The notes under the pieces were generated by a model, which did no database searches, was not told where the DNA came from, and worked only from the letters and a program-made list of their open reading frames with translations. From the NCBI RefSeq assembly GCF_022678645.1, contig NZ_JALBWV010000027.1:1-64000 (forward strand): a stretch of 64,000 nucleotides of DNA, in the 5' to 3' direction. The number at the start of each line of letters is the position of its first letter. Within the stretch, counting starts at the first letter, position 1. Source of the DNA: Saccharopolyspora soli (GTDB taxonomy: Bacteria; Actinomycetota; Actinomycetes; Mycobacteriales; Pseudonocardiaceae). A program made the position numbers and the translations under genes. This document shows, piece by piece, positions 45,694 through 55,111 of the stretch.

Positions 45694-47943
45694 TCATTCG
45701 CCGCCCTCGGCCCACCGCGCTTCGCGCGTCCCGCGTTGGAACGCGGCCATGTTGCCACGCGTGCGTTCCGGCGAATGCCCGGCCTGCCCGGCAATGTCCG
45801 AATCCCCGGCCGACGACTCCGCACGCAGCTGCGGAACGAGGTTCTGCTGGCGCTCGCGGCGCGGCAGCACCGGACGCTGATCGGGATCGGTCGACGGGAA
45901 CTGCGGCGGCTCGGTGGTCGGCACCGGCCGCTGGACGGTCAGGTCGTGCGCCGGAGGTGGTGTCAGGTCGCGTTCGGGCTGTCGCGACCGGGCCAACCGC
46001 GGCTCGAACCTCGACTCGTTCGCCACGATGTCGTTCGGCAGCAGGACGAACGCCACCGTGCCGCCCTCGGCGGCATCGCGCAGGTCCACCTCGATGCGGC
46101 GGCGGGCCGCCAACCGGGCCACCACGAACAGCCCCAGCCGGGAATCGCCGCGCAGCGTGATGTCCTCGAACTTCGGTGGAGTGGACAGCAGCACGTTGGC
46201 GTCGTCCCGGTCGGCCGGGCGCATGCCCAGCCCTTCGTCCTCGATCTGCAGCAGCACCCCGCGTGGCGTGTCGCTGCTGTAGACCTGGACCTGCGAGCGC
46301 GGCGAGGAGTACGAGGTGGCGTTGTCCATCAACTCGGCCAGCAGGTGGATCACGTCGCCCACCGCCGCACCGACCAACGAGACGTCCGGCGTCGGATGCA
46401 CCCGGATCCGGTAGTAGTGCTCGGTTTCGGCCACCGCGGAGCGCACGATGTCCACCAGCCGCACCGGTTTGCGCCACTGCCGACCCGGCTGTTCACCGGC
46501 CAGGATGATCAGGTTCTCGGCGTTGCGCCGGGCTCGGGTGGCGAGGTGGTCGAGTTGGAACAGCCCGTCCAGCCGTTCCGGGTGCTCTTCGCTGCGCTCC
46601 ATCTTGTCGAGCACCTTGAGCTGGCGGTGCACCAGTCCCTGGTTGCGGTGCGCGATGCCGAGGAAGACCTTGTTCGCGCCTTCCTTGGCCTGGTTCTCCT
46701 GCACGGCCGCGACGACTGCGGTGTGGTGGGCGGTGTTGAAGGCGTCCGCCACCTGGCCGATCTCGTCGGTGCCGTAATCCAGTGGGGCGAGTTCCGCTTC
46801 GACGTCGACCGGCTCGCCGCGCTTGAGGTGGGACATGACCGCGGGCAGCCGCTCGCTGGCCAGTTGCAGCGTGTCGTCGCGCAGCTTCGCCAACCGGTTC
46901 ACCAGGGTCCGGTCGACCAGCCGCCGCGCATTGCGCGACGCCAGCACGATGCCAGCCAGCACGGCCACCAACGTGGCCAGGCTGCCGAGCAGCACCTGGA
47001 TGAACTGCGAGTTGCCGTTCTGCATGCCGAGTTCGGCGCCAGCGTTGGCCTGTTCGACCGCGACCGCGACCAGGTCCTCGGAGACCTCGTGGGTGACCTG
47101 CCGCCAGTCGGCCTCGTTCACCGCGAAGTTCCCGTTGCGCTGCGGCGGATGCTCGACCAGCGCGTTCTCGAACTCGATCAGCCGCCGCCAGTCGACGCTT
47201 GAGGTGAGCTGCCGGTGCAGCTCGACGGCGCGCGGCTGCGCGGCTGGCATGTCGGTGTCCAACTTGGCGTGGTAGGCGCCGACCAGGTACACGAACGCCA
47301 AGTGGTCCTCAGTGCTGAACTCGCCGCTGACCAGCGCCGCACTGCCCAACGACGCGGCCCGCGACATCTGGTCGGCGGCCCGGAAGACCTCGGTGGCCAC
47401 CAGCCCGGCATGGCTGCTCTGCAGGTCCGGCACGACCCGCGCCTGGGTGTCGAACAGGTTGACCCCCGCGTCGAGCAACCGGTTGTAGTAGTCGAAGGTC
47501 TCCGGCCGGGATGCCTGGCCGCGGTCGAGCCGGGCGCGCATCTGCGGCAGCTGGGCCAGCAGCGCCTCCAGGTCCCGGACCCGGACCGCGATCGGTTGCG
47601 GCGCATCGGCCACCAGGTTCCGCAGGTTGGCCCGCATCTCGCCGACGGCCTTGTCTGTCTGGGTGCGCTGCGAGGTCAGCGCAGCCGGGTCGACATCCGG
47701 GCGGCTGAGCCGTTCGACCGCCAGCCGACGTTCGTTCTGCAACGCCACCAGGCTGTTCACCGCCGGGATCGAGGCGTTCTTCACCCCGGTGGCGACCACT
47801 CGGGAGTAGTACCCGTCGTACACCGTCAGCGACGAGTATCCGAGCCAGATGGTCAGCAGGATGATGCTGGGAACCACGCCGACACGCGTCAGGCGGGCCC
47901 GGATCGTCTTGTACTCGCTACCGGAACTGCTTGTCCGCGCCAC
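45694..47943 (-). CDS. cvnA: Conservon sensor histidine kinase-like protein CvnA
   Basis: A 749-residue membrane protein. One membrane helix lies near residue 25 (VVPSIILLTIWLGYSSLTVY), followed by a nitrate/nitrite-sensor-like extracytoplasmic helical domain, a second helix near residue 325 (VLLGSLATLVAVLAGIVLAS), a HAMP-like region, and a C-terminal HATPase domain (LAELMDNATSYSSP, IEDEGLGM). The tail is proline-rich. The phosphoacceptor histidine region is atypical, as in other CvnA proteins. GGAG lies just before GTG 47943; TTG 47955 is an alternative. It senses an unknown signal and feeds CvnB-D. Confidence 0.9.
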   Translation of the reverse strand: MARTSSSGSEYKTIRARLTRVGVVPSIILLTIWLGYSSLTVYDGYYSRVVATGVKNASIPAVNSLVALQNERRLAVERLSRPDVDPAALTSQRTQTDKAVGEMRANLRNLVADAPQPIAVRVRDLEALLAQLPQMRARLDRGQASRPETFDYYNRLLDAGVNLFDTQARVVPDLQSSHAGLVATEVFRAADQMSRAASLGSAALVSGEFSTEDHLAFVYLVGAYHAKLDTDMPAAQPRAVELHRQLTSSVDWRRLIEFENALVEHPPQRNGNFAVNEADWRQVTHEVSEDLVAVAVEQANAGAELGMQNGNSQFIQVLLGSLATLVAVLAGIVLASRNARRLVDRTLVNRLAKLRDDTLQLASERLPAVMSHLKRGEPVDVEAELAPLDYGTDEIGQVADAFNTAHHTAVVAAVQENQAKEGANKVFLGIAHRNQGLVHRQLKVLDKMERSEEHPERLDGLFQLDHLATRARRNAENLIILAGEQPGRQWRKPVRLVDIVRSAVAETEHYYRIRVHPTPDVSLVGAAVGDVIHLLAELMDNATSYSSPRSQVQVYSSDTPRGVLLQIEDEGLGMRPADRDDANVLLSTPPKFEDITLRGDSRLGLFVVARLAARRRIEVDLRDAAEGGTVAFVLLPNDIVANESRFEPRLARSRQPERDLTPPPAHDLTVQRPVPTTEPPQFPSTDPDQRPVLPRRERQQNLVPQLRAESSAGDSDIAGQAGHSPERTRGNMAAFQRGTREARWAEGGE

Positions 47944-48386
47944 AGTGCTCCGCAACTGTCGAGCCAGCCCGCGATCTGCCCTGTTCCCACCGATACGGGT
48001 GATCGCGCTTCACACCAGCAGGATTCCGCCGCCGGGTTTCGGCGCGGAACGCGACACCAGCGCGTTCGCGGCGGGACTGCGGCGACCATCGGCGTGGTCG
48101 TGTACCCGCGTCCTCGTCACGTGGCCACACCAGTGCCACTGTCATGGGCGCGCTCCCCGAAGCCACCCAGCAGGATGAACGAACCATAGCACAGGGTGAT
48201 CATGAAGCCACGAGAACTGTTTTTCGTTATCCATCACGCCAAAAACCACGCTGGTCAGCCACCGCGAGCGCTTCGGAGCGTTACCACGTCGCAACTTTCG
48301 TTGCGGGCATGCACCACTCGAAACGTCGAAGCCTGTTGCTCGGCAGCGGGCCTGCGGCGCATGGCTGCGGGGCGATTCGCGGGCAG
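47944..48386. other. Intergenic region upstream of the conservon
   Basis: No gene was found in this 443-bp stretch. It presumably holds the conservon promoter. No repeat or strong hairpin stood out. Confidence 0.5.
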
Positions 48387-49106
48387 TCAGGCGTCGAAAT
48401 GCGGCACGGTGCCGAGCAAGAACGTGAGATCCTCGCCCGGCTTCAGTTCGCGGGGATCAGCGCCGCGGGTGAACAGCCGAGCACCGGTGCCGCCACCGAG
48501 CTCGGCGTGCTCGCCGCGGACCCGCAGCCAGGAACCTTCTCTGATGCCCAGCACCGGAACATCGTTGTCCTCCAGGAATTCCACGATCCGCTGCTCGCGG
48601 GTCTCGCCCATGTGCTTGCTGCCCGGATCGGGGTCCTGGTAGTGCGGGTTGATCTGGAACGGCACCAGCCCGATCGCGGCGAACGACTCGGGTTCCACGA
48701 TCGGCATGTCATTGCTGGTCCGCAGGCTGGGGCAGGCCATGTTGGTGCCCGCGCTGGCGCCCAAGTACGGGGTGCCACCGAGCACCGCCGCGCGCAGCGC
48801 GGTGAGCAGGTCGAGCCGGTGCAGCGCGGACAGCAGGCGAAAGGTGTTCCCACCGCCGATGAACACCGCTTCAGCCGAGCCGACCGCCGCTACCGGGTCG
48901 TCGGCGCGGTGGATGCCGTCGACGGTGATGCCGAGCGGTTCGACCGCAGCCTGCACGGTCGCGACGTATCCGTCGTGGTCGCTCTTGGCGAACGGGACGA
49001 ACAGCAGCCGCTTGCGGTCGGCCAGCAATTCGGCCACCGCGGGCATGGCGTGTTCGAGGAAACCCGTGCCGTGCTTCATCGAACTGGACAGCAGCAGCAG
49101 TTCCAC
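48387..49106 (-). CDS. pepE: Dipeptidase E (peptidase family S51)
   Basis: A 239-residue S51 peptidase. The nucleophile elbow is GASAGTNMACPSL (Ser near residue 120), followed by the His region PFQINPHYQDPDPG and the N-terminal LLLLSSSMKHGTGFLEHAMP. It hydrolyses N-aspartyl dipeptides in the cytoplasm. The GTG start at 49106 is preceded by AAGGA. It is a single gene with no obvious functional neighbours. Confidence 0.9.
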   Translation of the reverse strand: MELLLLSSSMKHGTGFLEHAMPAVAELLADRKRLLFVPFAKSDHDGYVATVQAAVEPLGITVDGIHRADDPVAAVGSAEAVFIGGGNTFRLLSALHRLDLLTALRAAVLGGTPYLGASAGTNMACPSLRTSNDMPIVEPESFAAIGLVPFQINPHYQDPDPGSKHMGETREQRIVEFLEDNDVPVLGIREGSWLRVRGEHAELGGGTGARLFTRGADPRELKPGEDLTFLLGTVPHFDA

Positions 49107-49317
49107 GTTGGCGTTCCTTCCCGTTCCGGCGCTCCGCGCCCCAGGCTATCGCCATCACGGCGAAGCGCTCGCCGACGCCGCTATTCGGTCCAGGCGTTGA
49201 ACACCAGGCTGGTAGCCGCAGCGGGCGCCTCCGGCGATCGGACGGATCGCCCCACCAACCATGAACCAGCAGGACGTCGCCAGGCCAGCAGCATGCGATC
49301 GGGTTCGTCCACTGTGG

Positions 49318-49995
49318 TCACCGCTGGGCCACCTCGGCGGCCAATCGCGCCACCAGGGATCGCGCCAGTACCACCGGGATTCCGGCCGCTCGCACGGCCG
49401 CGCTGCGCATGCTCGCCGAATAGCCCATGCAGTCCAGCACCACGATCTCCGCTCCGCGGTCGGCCAGCCGCGCGGCGGCGTCCGCGACGGGCTGGTCCGG
49501 TTCGGCGCGGTACGGGGTCGCCGCTTCGACCAGCGGGGTGCCGGTGTGCGGGAGCCACTTCTCCACCGACATCGCCGCCTGGTCGGGTTCGGGGCAGACG
49601 ACACCGACCCGCAGGCCGCCGGTGATCGCCTGGGCGCCGTGCACCAGCAGTCGTTCCGCGGGCAGCAACGGCCGCTGGCGCGGGAAGTCCGCGAAGGTTC
49701 CGGTGCAGACCAGCAGGGTCGCGTCGACGCCGTCGGCTTCGGCGCGGAGCACCGCCTGCCGCAGGTGCGGTTCGAGCCGCGCGTGCGACAGCCGCACCGC
49801 GCTGCCGTCCCGCAGGCGGCTGACGAGCAATTCCGCACCGGGTTCCGGCGCCAGATCGGCTATCTCGGACGCGCTCAGCAGGTCCAGCGCGCCGTGCTCG
49901 ACGACGTCGACCGCACCGAGCAGCGGACGGATTTCGGGGACCATGTCCGTTCTCGGCGCCTGTCCGATCGTGACCACGCCCAACCGCGCTGGCAC
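49318..49995 (-). CDS. AroM family protein
   Basis: A 225-residue protein with the AroM family start LGVVTIGQAPRTDMVPEIRP and conserved TGTFADFP and LDCMGYSASMR segments, which place cysteines as in aspartate/glutamate racemase-like folds. AroM was named in enterobacteria for its location near aroL; its reaction is not established, and a racemase-like activity is only suggested. GTG 49995 has GGAGG seven bases upstream; GTG 50013 lies ahead of that site. It is followed 211 bp later by pepE on the same strand. Confidence 0.85.
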   Translation of the reverse strand: MPARLGVVTIGQAPRTDMVPEIRPLLGAVDVVEHGALDLLSASEIADLAPEPGAELLVSRLRDGSAVRLSHARLEPHLRQAVLRAEADGVDATLLVCTGTFADFPRQRPLLPAERLLVHGAQAITGGLRVGVVCPEPDQAAMSVEKWLPHTGTPLVEAATPYRAEPDQPVADAAARLADRGAEIVVLDCMGYSASMRSAAVRAAGIPVVLARSLVARLAAEVAQR

Positions 49996-50106
49996 TGTCA
50001 ACCTCCCTGGCACGAGCTACGCAGGGAAGGCAACCACAACCGGACGAACAAAACCACGTGCACTGTGCTGCCGAGCATGCCGAGCACTGGTCACGTTGCA
50101 CAGAAC

Positions 50107-50152
50107 GTCGTGAGCGCCAATGGTCGCTCCAGCGACCAAACCCACTCACGAC
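50107..50152. terminator. Two-tier hairpin downstream of the VapBC module
   Basis: GTCGTGAG (50107-50114) pairs with CTCACGAC (50145-50152), and inside it TGGTCGCT (50121-50128) pairs with AGCGACCA (50131-50138). All pairs are perfect. It lies between the end of the toxin gene and the start of the aroM-like gene (both minus), as expected for a terminator. Confidence 0.65.
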
Positions 50153-50172
50153 CCGCACCAGCAAGCCCGAGG

Positions 50173-50577
50173 TCAGACCGCGTGCACGGTGACCATGCTC
50201 GCCAATCCCTTGAAGTCATCGACGTTTCGCGTGAAGAGTGGAAGACCGCGCGAAGACGCGATGGCGGCGATCATCAGATCCATTCTTCGCGGCCGGGGAT
50301 TGCGGTTCGCGACCAACGCCAACGAGACCAGCGTCCCGTAACGTGCTGATGCCTCGCCATCGAAGGGCAGCGGGTCGAACTCGACGATCGCAGCGCCCAG
50401 TTTTTCCATTCGCGCCGCCCTGACCGTCGGATCCTTCGCCATCGCGACGCCTTGATGCAATTCCGCCATCGAGACCGCGGTGATCTCCGACTGCACCGGC
50501 AAGGCGGCACGATCAAGCAGTTCGAGATCGATGTAAGCACAGGTGTCCAACACACCCAGTTGAGGGCGATCAGCCAC
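50173..50577 (-). CDS. vapC: PIN-domain ribonuclease toxin (VapC type)
   Basis: A 134-residue PIN protein. Acidic residues of the nuclease site are visible in LDTCAYIDLE, SMAELHQGVA and RRMDLMIAAIA, ending with LPLFTRNVDDFKGL. VapC toxins cut specific RNAs, often tRNA, when freed from the antitoxin. GTG 50577 lies behind GGGAG and overlaps the antitoxin stop by 8 bp; an upstream in-frame ATG at 50598 is less likely. It forms a two-gene operon with the antitoxin. Confidence 0.9.
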   Translation of the reverse strand: MADRPQLGVLDTCAYIDLELLDRAALPVQSEITAVSMAELHQGVAMAKDPTVRAARMEKLGAAIVEFDPLPFDGEASARYGTLVSLALVANRNPRPRRMDLMIAAIASSRGLPLFTRNVDDFKGLASMVTVHAV

Positions 50578-50848
50578 GGCTGCGCTCCCAGGGATCATCG
50601 TCGCCAATCCGATCCGCGCCGCCGAAGAACTCATCGGCCTCCTGCCGCATGCGCGCATAGCTGACGCGGGGCAGCTTCCGGTGCCGCTCGATCAGTTCAT
50701 CAGTGGAAAAACGCCGTCGCGGTCGAAGCGGACGAAGCTCGGCAACCTCCACGCCATTGCGGGTGACGTGATAGGTCTCGCCCGCCTCCACGGCGTCCAT
50801 CACCGCAGCAGAGTTGTTGCGGAACTCCCGCTGGGAAATGATCCTCAT
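50570..50848 (-). CDS. vapB: Phd/YefM-type antitoxin (VapB partner)
   Basis: A 92-residue antitoxin whose N-terminal half MRIISQREFRNNSAAVMDAV and the following TYHVTRNGVEVAELRP form the Phd/YefM DNA-binding fold. The C-terminal half (RRRFSTDELIERHRKLP onwards) is the toxin-neutralising tail. It binds VapC and represses its own operon. ATG 50848 is followed directly by the typical family sequence. An inverted repeat just upstream is the likely operator. Confidence 0.9.
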   Translation of the reverse strand: MRIISQREFRNNSAAVMDAVEAGETYHVTRNGVEVAELRPLRPRRRFSTDELIERHRKLPRVSYARMRQEADEFFGGADRIGDDDPWERSRG

Positions 50849-50856
50849 GATCCCAT

Positions 50857-50885
50857 TGTAGCCTTCCGTAGCACATGGGGCTACA
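50857..50885. promoter_or_regulatory. Inverted-repeat operator of the toxin-antitoxin operon
   Basis: TGTAGCC (50857-50863) and GGCTACA (50879-50885) form a 7-bp inverted repeat with a 15-bp spacer directly upstream of the antitoxin start codon. This is where Phd/YefM antitoxins normally bind for autoregulation. Confidence 0.55.
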
Positions 50886-51084
50886 TTGTGGCACGGATGG
50901 CTCGACCAATCCGAAGAACAGCATTTGACCTGCGCAGATGTCCACGACACGCGGCCAGTCGTTCGAACAGGTGTGGCAGGTCCGAGGCTTCCGGACCACC
51001 GGGGGCGGTTCGCATCAAGCCAGGGTTCGCGAACTTGATCGGTGCCCTTGGAATCGGCGTGTTCGGGCTATCAGGATGGCAGGC

Positions 51085-52287
51085 ATGACAGGGACCAATG
51101 ACGTGACGATCATCGGCGGCGGGATCGTGGGCCTGGCGACCGCCCACGCCCTCAGCCAGGAGGATCCGAGTCGCCGGATCACCGTGCTCGACAAGGAACA
51201 CCACTGGGGGGCGCACCAGACCGGGCACAACTCCGGCGTCATCCACAGTGGACTGTACTATTCGCCGGGCAGTGCCAAGGCGCGGTTCGCCCGCGCCGGT
51301 GGCGAGGCGATGTACCGGTTCTGCGCCGAGCACGGCATTCCCGTCCAGCGAACCGGGAAAGTCGTGGTCGCGACCTCCGACGCGCAGCTGCCCAAGCTCG
51401 CCGAACTCGCCCGACGCGGCACCGCCAACGGCGTTCGGGTCAGCGAGCTGGACCGGGCCCAGCTGCGGGAACGCGAACCGAACGTCCGCGGCCGCAAGGC
51501 ATTGCTGGTGCCCGACGCCGGGATCACCGATTTCCCAGCGGTGTGCCGGAAACTCGCCGAGCTGCTCGCCGAGCGCGGTACCGACCTGCGCACCGGCACC
51601 GAACTGGTCGGCGTGCGCCGCGATGGCGCGGAGTTGGTGTTGACCACGACCGGCGGCGAGATCCGCACCCGGCGCGCGGTGAACTGCGCGGGTCTGCACA
51701 GCGATGCCGTCGCCGAACTGGCCGGGGCCACCCCACCAGCGCGAATCCTGCCGTTCCGCGGCGAGTACTACGAGACCACGTCCTTCCGCCGCGACCTGGT
51801 GCATGCCCTGGTGTACCCGGTGCCGGACCCGGCCTTCCCGTTCCTCGGCGTGCACATGACGCGGATGGTCGACGGCAGCCTGCACATCGGTCCGAACGCG
51901 GTGCCCGCGCTGGCCCGCGAAGGCTACGACTGGTCGACCTGGTCCAGCGAACACCTGCGCCGCCTGGTGCGCGACCCCGGATTGCGGGTGCTCGCCAAGA
52001 AGTACTGGCGCACCGGCGCGGCCGAGATCGCCCGCTCGGCGATCAAACCGCTGTTCGTCCGCGCCGCCCAGCAGCTGCTGCCCGATCTGCGCGGCCGCGA
52101 CCTGCTGCGAGCCGAAGCCGGGGTGCGCGCCCAGGCCGTCACCCCGGACGGCACGCTGGTCGACGACTTCCTGGTCGTCGAGGACGAGCACTGGGTCCAC
52201 GTGCTCAACGCCCCCTCCCCGGCGGCTACCGCATCGCTGCTGATCGGCGAGGACATCGCGGACCGAATCAAAGCCCGCGACCGGTGA
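51085..52287 (+). CDS. lhgO: L-2-hydroxyglutarate oxidase (LhgO family)
   Basis: A 400-residue FAD enzyme. The dinucleotide motif is VTIIGGGIVGLATAHAL at the N-terminus, followed by the LhgO signature TGHNSGVIHSGLYYSPGSAKA, GRKALLVPDAGITDF and FRGEYYE. It oxidises L-2-hydroxyglutarate to 2-oxoglutarate. ATG 51085 is preceded by AGGATGG at about nine bases and fits the family start; ATG 51076 is a close alternative. It stands alone on the plus strand, directly followed by copy 2 of the structured repeat. Confidence 0.92.
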   Translation: MTGTNDVTIIGGGIVGLATAHALSQEDPSRRITVLDKEHHWGAHQTGHNSGVIHSGLYYSPGSAKARFARAGGEAMYRFCAEHGIPVQRTGKVVVATSDAQLPKLAELARRGTANGVRVSELDRAQLREREPNVRGRKALLVPDAGITDFPAVCRKLAELLAERGTDLRTGTELVGVRRDGAELVLTTTGGEIRTRRAVNCAGLHSDAVAELAGATPPARILPFRGEYYETTSFRRDLVHALVYPVPDPAFPFLGVHMTRMVDGSLHIGPNAVPALAREGYDWSTWSSEHLRRLVRDPGLRVLAKKYWRTGAAEIARSAIKPLFVRAAQQLLPDLRGRDLLRAEAGVRAQAVTPDGTLVDDFLVVEDEHWVHVLNAPSPAATASLLIGEDIADRIKARDR

Positions 52288-52312
52288 TCCGCAGCGTAAG
52301 GGGCTGCTTTAT

Positions 52313-52483
52313 AAGCGGCGTAGCCGCTTGCGGTGTGGGAATCAGCTTGCACCGCCGCGGGTTCTCAGACGTCGCCTCGCGAGGACAGCCCCGACAGCGC
52401 AGTGAAACTGCGAATTGGAAGTACATGATGTCGGGGATCCCGGAGTCGAGGCGGCGTCTGAGGTTCCGCCACCCGCACCGCAA
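52313..52483 (+). ncRNA. Structured repeat, copy 2 (candidate RNA element)
   Basis: Similar to 27051-27231 in the same orientation. The 5' hairpin AAGCGGC/GCCGCTT (52313-52329) is followed by nested stems: TTGC/GCAA (52347-52350 with 52480-52483), GCGGGT/ACCCGC (52357-52362 with 52471-52476), a 13-bp stem CTCAGACGTCGCC (52364-52376) with GGCGGCGTCTGAG (52450-52462) containing one G-U pair, GCCCCGAC/GTCGGGG (52388-52395 with 52430-52436), and the terminal hairpin CGCAGT-GAA-ACTGCG (52398-52412). It starts 26 bp after lhgO and ends 25 bp before the stop of the opposing EspG-like gene. The G-U pair favours a plus-strand RNA. Confidence 0.6.
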
Positions 52484-52507
52484 CGCAGACCGCTGCTGGA
52501 ACACCCC

Positions 52508-53251
52508 CTACCGGGGTAGTGGCTGGGTTCGCTCGCTGAGTCCGGTCCAGAGGTCCTCGACGTACTCCTGCAGGGCTTTGCCGAGCAAGTAGGCGCTCGC
52601 CGGTGCCACCATGGTGAACGTGTCGTCCGGGGATTCCGGGATCACCGCGACTCGCCCGGACGGCGCGTGGTGCACCTCGATGGCGAACGCTCCGGTGCGC
52701 ATCGCGCCAGCCGCCTCGCGCAGGCCGACGGTCAGCCGAGCGGTCATCCCGTCCGCTCGCCGCAGCAGGTCGCTCACCGCCTGCGCGTCCTCCGGGGGCA
52801 CCCGGCGGCGCTTGAGCTCGTAGGCCAGCCAGTCGACCTGCTGGTCCGCACGCTGCTCGGCCTCGGCGCGCGCTTCGGACAGCAGCTCGGTGGGCACCGT
52901 GACCTCGCAGCCATCGGCCGGTTCGCGATCCGGGAGGCAGCCCACTAGCGCTGGCCACGGCGCATCGGGGCGCACCCGCTCCGCGGTCACCGACTCGCCC
53001 CGCACCAGCATCCGCGCCGCTTGACCGCTGCCGACTGCCACGACGGCCCGCAATTCGGCTTCATCGGTGTCGTTGACCTGCGCGAATCCGAACACCGACG
53101 CACGTGCGAGGGTCGTGACCAGATCCGCCCACTGCTCGTCCGGCGGCCCGGCCGCGTCAGCCTGCGGCGCGGTGATCAGGAACGACGTGAGCTCCGCGCC
53201 GACCGCTCGATCGCGCAGCAGGCCGTCGAACTCCCGCAGGCTGCATCGCAT
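52508..53251 (-). CDS. ESX secretion-associated EspG-family protein
   Basis: A 247-residue protein resembling the EspG chaperone family of type VII secretion in actinobacteria. Characteristic are the N-terminal REFDGLLRD-like segment (EspG family members begin with a similar hydrophobic strand), alternating strands in the middle, and VAVIPESPDDTFTMVAPASA followed by YLLGKALQEYVEDLW near the end. EspG proteins bind and escort PE/PPE or WXG100-type substrates. No ESX core gene is next to it, so it is an orphan. The family assignment is by overall resemblance and less certain than for the enzymes here. Confidence 0.65.
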   Translation of the reverse strand: MRCSLREFDGLLRDRAVGAELTSFLITAPQADAAGPPDEQWADLVTTLARASVFGFAQVNDTDEAELRAVVAVGSGQAARMLVRGESVTAERVRPDAPWPALVGCLPDREPADGCEVTVPTELLSEARAEAEQRADQQVDWLAYELKRRRVPPEDAQAVSDLLRRADGMTARLTVGLREAAGAMRTGAFAIEVHHAPSGRVAVIPESPDDTFTMVAPASAYLLGKALQEYVEDLWTGLSERTQPLPR

Positions 53252-53398
53252 CGTCGGCTCCGTGGTTCACCAGCATTCCCCGTGGACGTACTTGATCAAC
53301 AGGATATCCGGTGCACGGCGTTTCAGCGGCCGAAACGGCTGGAAAACCGGGGTGCCCGGCCCGCGAAATCACCCACTTGCCGCTGGGCCGCCCGGACG

Positions 53399-53788
53399 TC
53401 AGCGGTCCGCCACCTGCGTGCGGGTGCGCCGCACGATCCCAGCCAGCGCGCTGCTGACGATCGTGACGATCAACGCGCCCCAGAACGCCGACCAGAACCC
53501 GTCGACGTGGAACGGCAGTTGCAGCTGCCCGGCCAGGTAGCTGGTCAGCCAGAACAGCAGGGCGTTGACCACCAAGCCGAACAGTCCGAGGGTGAGCACG
53601 TAGAGCAGGCAGCCCAACGTCTTCGCGATCGGCTTGAGCACCACGTTGACGATGCCGAAGATGACCGACACGGCCAGCAGCGTGAGGATCTTCGCCGGGG
53701 TGTCCTCGCCTGCCAGGGTGATCCCCGGCAGCGCGGTGGTGATCCACACCGCGACCATGGTGATCAGGATGTGCAGCAGCAGTGCCAC
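53399..53788 (-). CDS. Phage holin family membrane protein (four helices)
   Basis: A 129-residue integral membrane protein with four predicted helices (LLLHILITMVAVWITTALPG, ILTLLAVSVIFGIVNVVLKP, LLYVLTLGLFGLVVNALLFW, FWSAFWGALIVTIVSSALAG). The motif GIVNVVLKPIAKTLGCLLYV is typical of the 'holin 4_2' family, widespread chromosomal proteins named by similarity and not necessarily lytic. The physiological role is unknown. The gene lies alone between the EspG-like gene and the Ppx/GppA gene on the same strand. Confidence 0.88.
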   Translation of the reverse strand: MALLLHILITMVAVWITTALPGITLAGEDTPAKILTLLAVSVIFGIVNVVLKPIAKTLGCLLYVLTLGLFGLVVNALLFWLTSYLAGQLQLPFHVDGFWSAFWGALIVTIVSSALAGIVRRTRTQVADR

Positions 53789-53894
53789 GACGCGCCTCCC
53801 CGCCGGTTTTCGCCACGAACATCATCGACGCTACCGGCGATCGGGTGCGCGCCGCCTCCGCAGGGGGTGTGATCTCCCGGCCGGGAGGCGGCGG

Positions 53895-54860
53895 TCAGTT
53901 GAACAGGGTGGCCATGAGCTGGAAGGCGTCCCCGCCGTTGGCGCCGTGGGCTTCGGCGAACCGGAAGACCAGACCTTCGCGCAGTCCCCAGGGGCAGATC
54001 TCCAGTTCGTCCACGCCGATGGTGCGCAGGATCAGTTCAGCGACGATCGCCCCGGCCAGGATGCGGCGGGCGCGGTTGCGCGACACGCCGGGCAGCGCGG
54101 CCCGCTGCGCCTGGTCCAGCTCGGCCAGCCGCGGGATCCAGGGCCGCAGCTTGGCGCGGGAGAGCCGGTCGGGGTGGCGGGCCACCTTCCCCGGCGAACT
54201 CTCGGTGAGGACGGCCAACTGCCGCAGCACCTTCGACAGGGCGACCGGATGTCCCAGGTCGACGTCGGCGAAGTTGCCCAGCGAGCGCGGGATGGTGCCG
54301 CGGACGGCCGCGAGGAGTTCCGCGACGTGCCGTGGCCGCGGCGGGTCGTCCGGCAGGTACTGCCGGGTCAGCCGGGCCGCACCGAAGGGCAGCGAGACCA
54401 CGTCGGTGGGCCGCACGCCGGTGCCGGTGGCCACGTCGATGGTGCCGCCTCCGATGTCCACAGTGGTCAGTCGCGGACCGCATCGGCCGTGCCAGCGGCG
54501 GGCGGCGTGGTAGGTGACGGCGGCTTCGTCGTGCGGGCTGAGCACGCCGATCCGCACTCCGGCGGCGTCGCTCAACCGCTGCCGCAACGCCGCGCCGTTG
54601 GCCGCATCGCGGACCGCCGAAGTGCCGAAGGCGACCAGCGCGTCCGGGCGCTTGTCCGCCACCGCGCGCACGCAGTGCCGCACCGCGCGCACTGCCTGTT
54701 CGACACCCAGTTCGGTGACCGAACCGTCCGGCCCGGTGTGTTCGGCGAGCCGGGTCCGGGCCTTCACGCTCCAGTCCGCGCGCGGCATCCGGGACCGGTC
54801 GAGATCAACGATCTCCAGGCGCGCAGCGGTCGACCCGATGTCCAGCAAAGCCAATCTCAT
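53895..54860 (-). CDS. Ppx/GppA-family exopolyphosphatase
   Basis: A 321-residue member of the actin-like ASKHA fold. The N-terminal phosphate loop is LALLDIGSTAARLEIVD, the second loop is TTVDIGGGTIDVATGTG, and FGTSAVRDAAN is the conserved strand-helix. The family hydrolyses polyphosphate and/or pppGpp, linking phosphate store and stringent response. The length matches the short actinobacterial Ppx form without the C-terminal HD domain. It ends with an ICPWGLREGLVF motif conserved in the family. No partner gene is adjacent. Confidence 0.92.
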   Translation of the reverse strand: MRLALLDIGSTAARLEIVDLDRSRMPRADWSVKARTRLAEHTGPDGSVTELGVEQAVRAVRHCVRAVADKRPDALVAFGTSAVRDAANGAALRQRLSDAAGVRIGVLSPHDEAAVTYHAARRWHGRCGPRLTTVDIGGGTIDVATGTGVRPTDVVSLPFGAARLTRQYLPDDPPRPRHVAELLAAVRGTIPRSLGNFADVDLGHPVALSKVLRQLAVLTESSPGKVARHPDRLSRAKLRPWIPRLAELDQAQRAALPGVSRNRARRILAGAIVAELILRTIGVDELEICPWGLREGLVFRFAEAHGANGGDAFQLMATLFN

Positions 54861-55111
54861 GCGGCGTCCATCGGCGCACCACGCAGCTCGCGCGGTGTCG
54901 CGGCGCAGGAGATGGACGACATATCCCCATTGTCGGGGTCAGCGCGACCGAAAATCCAATCGGACTGACGTTTTCTTGAGATGTGTGTCACGTTCCGCAG
55001 GTCAGGTGGCGACTGCCGATGTTGCCGTACTCGGCGGTAACCTCTGGGCAACCTCGGCGGCGTGGCCGACGCTCCGGCATCGCCGCTGCCGCAGACCGGA
55101 AGGAACGTCCG

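Noticed and set aside
53399..53788. A prophage lysis gene
   Set aside because: The protein belongs to the chromosomal four-helix 'holin 4_2' family, and no other phage gene is nearby.
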